Assembly (NCBI GenBank): GCA_937967725.1 | Contig: CALBSY010000370.1 | Location: 1 to 5,928 of the forward strand | Direction of reading: 5' to 3' | Length of the DNA stretch: 5,928 nucleotides | Origin: an uncultured Alphaproteobacteria bacterium | GTDB lineage: Bacteria; Pseudomonadota; Alphaproteobacteria; Caulobacterales; Aquidulcibacteraceae | In this document: piece by piece, positions 5,400 to 5,928 of the stretch | Numbering within the stretch: the first letter of the stretch is position 1 | Layout of the letters: the number at the start of each line of letters is the position of its first letter | Notes under the pieces: model-generated | Seen by the model: only the letters and a program-made list of their open reading frames with translations | Databases searched by the model: none | What the model was told of the DNA's origin: nothing | Made by a program: the position numbers and the translations under genes

Positions 5400-5840
5400 T
5401 CAACGCTGAGCGCCAAGCCGCAAGCGGAGGTCACCTTCGTTGGGTCCGCCGAGCAGCATCGGCGCGGCTTCCGCTTCCGCCACGTCAGATTCTGGTTCGG
5501 CGGCTGGCGGTTCGGGATGGCCGTTTGCTTCAACGATGCGCGGTGGAAGAAGCATGGGCGCTTGCAGCTGCGCGAACACGGGAGCGCGGGAAGATAGCCC
5601 AGTGGCGACCGCGTCAGACGGCGGCGTGCCTGAAACGATGGCGCTTAGGTCGCAGGCGCCATTTGCGCGTTGGGTCCAGGTCATGCAGATGCCGTCGTCT
5701 TCACACGCTCGCGCGCATGCCGAAGCGTTCGCGACGGTTAACGAAGCATAAACGCCGCCGGTTGGCGCTTCCGTGGCGTCCGCGGCCACCAACAAAAGGC
5801 CGGCCACGAACGCCATCGGGATGATCGATACAATGCGCAT
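5400..5840 (-). CDS. Small exported PAN/Apple-like domain protein
   Basis: This is a 146-residue protein from the ATG at 5840. It starts with a Sec signal peptide: Met-Arg, a hydrophobic stretch over about residues 3-20, and a likely cleavage site after Ala-Asp-Ala22. Residues 28-89 resemble a bacterial PAN/Apple (PAN_4-like) domain: GGVYASL, then four cysteines at 42, 46, 52 and 63 in the CxxxC...C-x-T-W...C-x-L arrangement, followed by a short Pro/Gly turn and a closing strand. PAN domains are disulfide-stabilised binding modules for protein or carbohydrate, so a periplasmic or surface binding role is a reasonable inference. The tail (about 90-146) is rich in Pro, Ala and Glu and looks unstructured. 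An in-frame TTG at 5858 would add six residues ahead of the signal peptide; ATG at 5840 gives the more standard signal peptide. Neither start has a strong ribosome binding site. DUF2336 lies downstream on the same strand. Confidence 0.75.
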   Translation of the reverse strand: MRIVSIIPMAFVAGLLLVAADATEAPTGGVYASLTVANASACARACEDDGICMTWTQRANGACDLSAIVSGTPPSDAVATGLSSRAPVFAQLQAPMLLPPRIVEANGHPEPPAAEPESDVAEAEAAPMLLGGPNEGDLRLRLGAQR

Positions 5841-5876
5841 GCGGGGAAGCTGCGCCAAATCAGATTAACAGATGAT

Positions 5877-5928
5877 TCACTGCTCTGACCCGAGCGCCTC
5901 TCGTCGGAGTTCAATTTCCAGCCATTCG
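5877..5928 (-). CDS. Possible C-terminal end of a minus-strand gene (partial)
   Basis: On the minus strand the reading frame from the right edge is open for 16 codons and ends in TGA at 5879-5877, reading Glu-Trp-Leu-Glu-Ile-Glu-Leu-Arg-Arg-Glu-Ala-Leu-Gly-Ser-Glu-Gln-stop. The amphipathic, charged composition looks like a protein C-terminus, and the stop is 36 bp before the PAN-like gene's ATG on the same strand, consistent with a run of co-directional genes. An open frame this short can easily occur by chance in GC-rich DNA, so this is tentative and no function can be given. Confidence 0.35.
   Translation of the reverse strand, partial: EWLEIELRREALGSEQ

Noticed and set aside
5841..5858. 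TTG at 5858 as the start of the PAN-like gene
   Set aside because: It would add six residues (MAQLPR) before a signal peptide that is already standard from the ATG at 5840. It cannot be excluded, because neither start has a clear ribosome binding site.
1..5928. A new defence, mobile or multi-gene biosynthetic system
   Set aside because: The genes are a kinase, a release factor, two conserved domain-of-unknown-function proteins and two small exported proteins, in alternating orientations. I saw no repeats, integrase, toxin-antitoxin pair, nuclease or composition shift to support such a system.

Overview
The window looks like an ordinary, gene-dense, GC-rich chromosomal stretch of an alphaproteobacterium, most likely from the Caulobacterales (Caulobacteraceae or Hyphomonadaceae type). 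The reasons are a DivJ-like sensor kinase, two families typical of Alphaproteobacteria (DUF1491 and DUF2336), and a CtrA-box-like sequence with two GANTC (CcrM-type) sites in front of the kinase gene. Lineage is inferred from gene content and motif style only.

Layout, left to right. A divergent intergenic region (18-129) separates a minus-strand gene that leaves the window at the left edge (only its start and a good Shine-Dalgarno site are visible) from a plus-strand membrane histidine kinase (130-1341). The kinase converges on a minus-strand secreted protein of unknown function (1338-2183), and the two stop codons share one CTAG. A 57-bp divergent gap follows, then a plus-strand pair: a DUF1491 protein (2241-2588) and peptide chain release factor 3, prfC (2654-4258). 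prfC converges on a minus-strand DUF2336 protein (4259-5332), and the abutting stop codons form the centre of an 18-bp perfect palindrome. Upstream of the DUF2336 gene, on the same strand, are a 67-bp gap with an 8-bp-stem hairpin, a small exported PAN/Apple-like protein (5400-5840), and probably the tail of another minus-strand gene (5877 to the right edge).

Functional reading. The kinase has six predicted membrane helices and a complete HisKA/HATPase core, so it is probably a signalling kinase of the DivJ/PleC type acting on a separate response regulator. RF3 recycles class-I release factors after translation termination. The other genes are conserved or lineage-restricted proteins without an assigned role. 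There is no mobile element, CRISPR array, tRNA or rRNA, no gene-free stretch longer than about 120 bp, and no convincing undescribed multi-gene system. The items most worth a second look are the putative cell-cycle control region before the kinase and the palindromic convergent gene ends.
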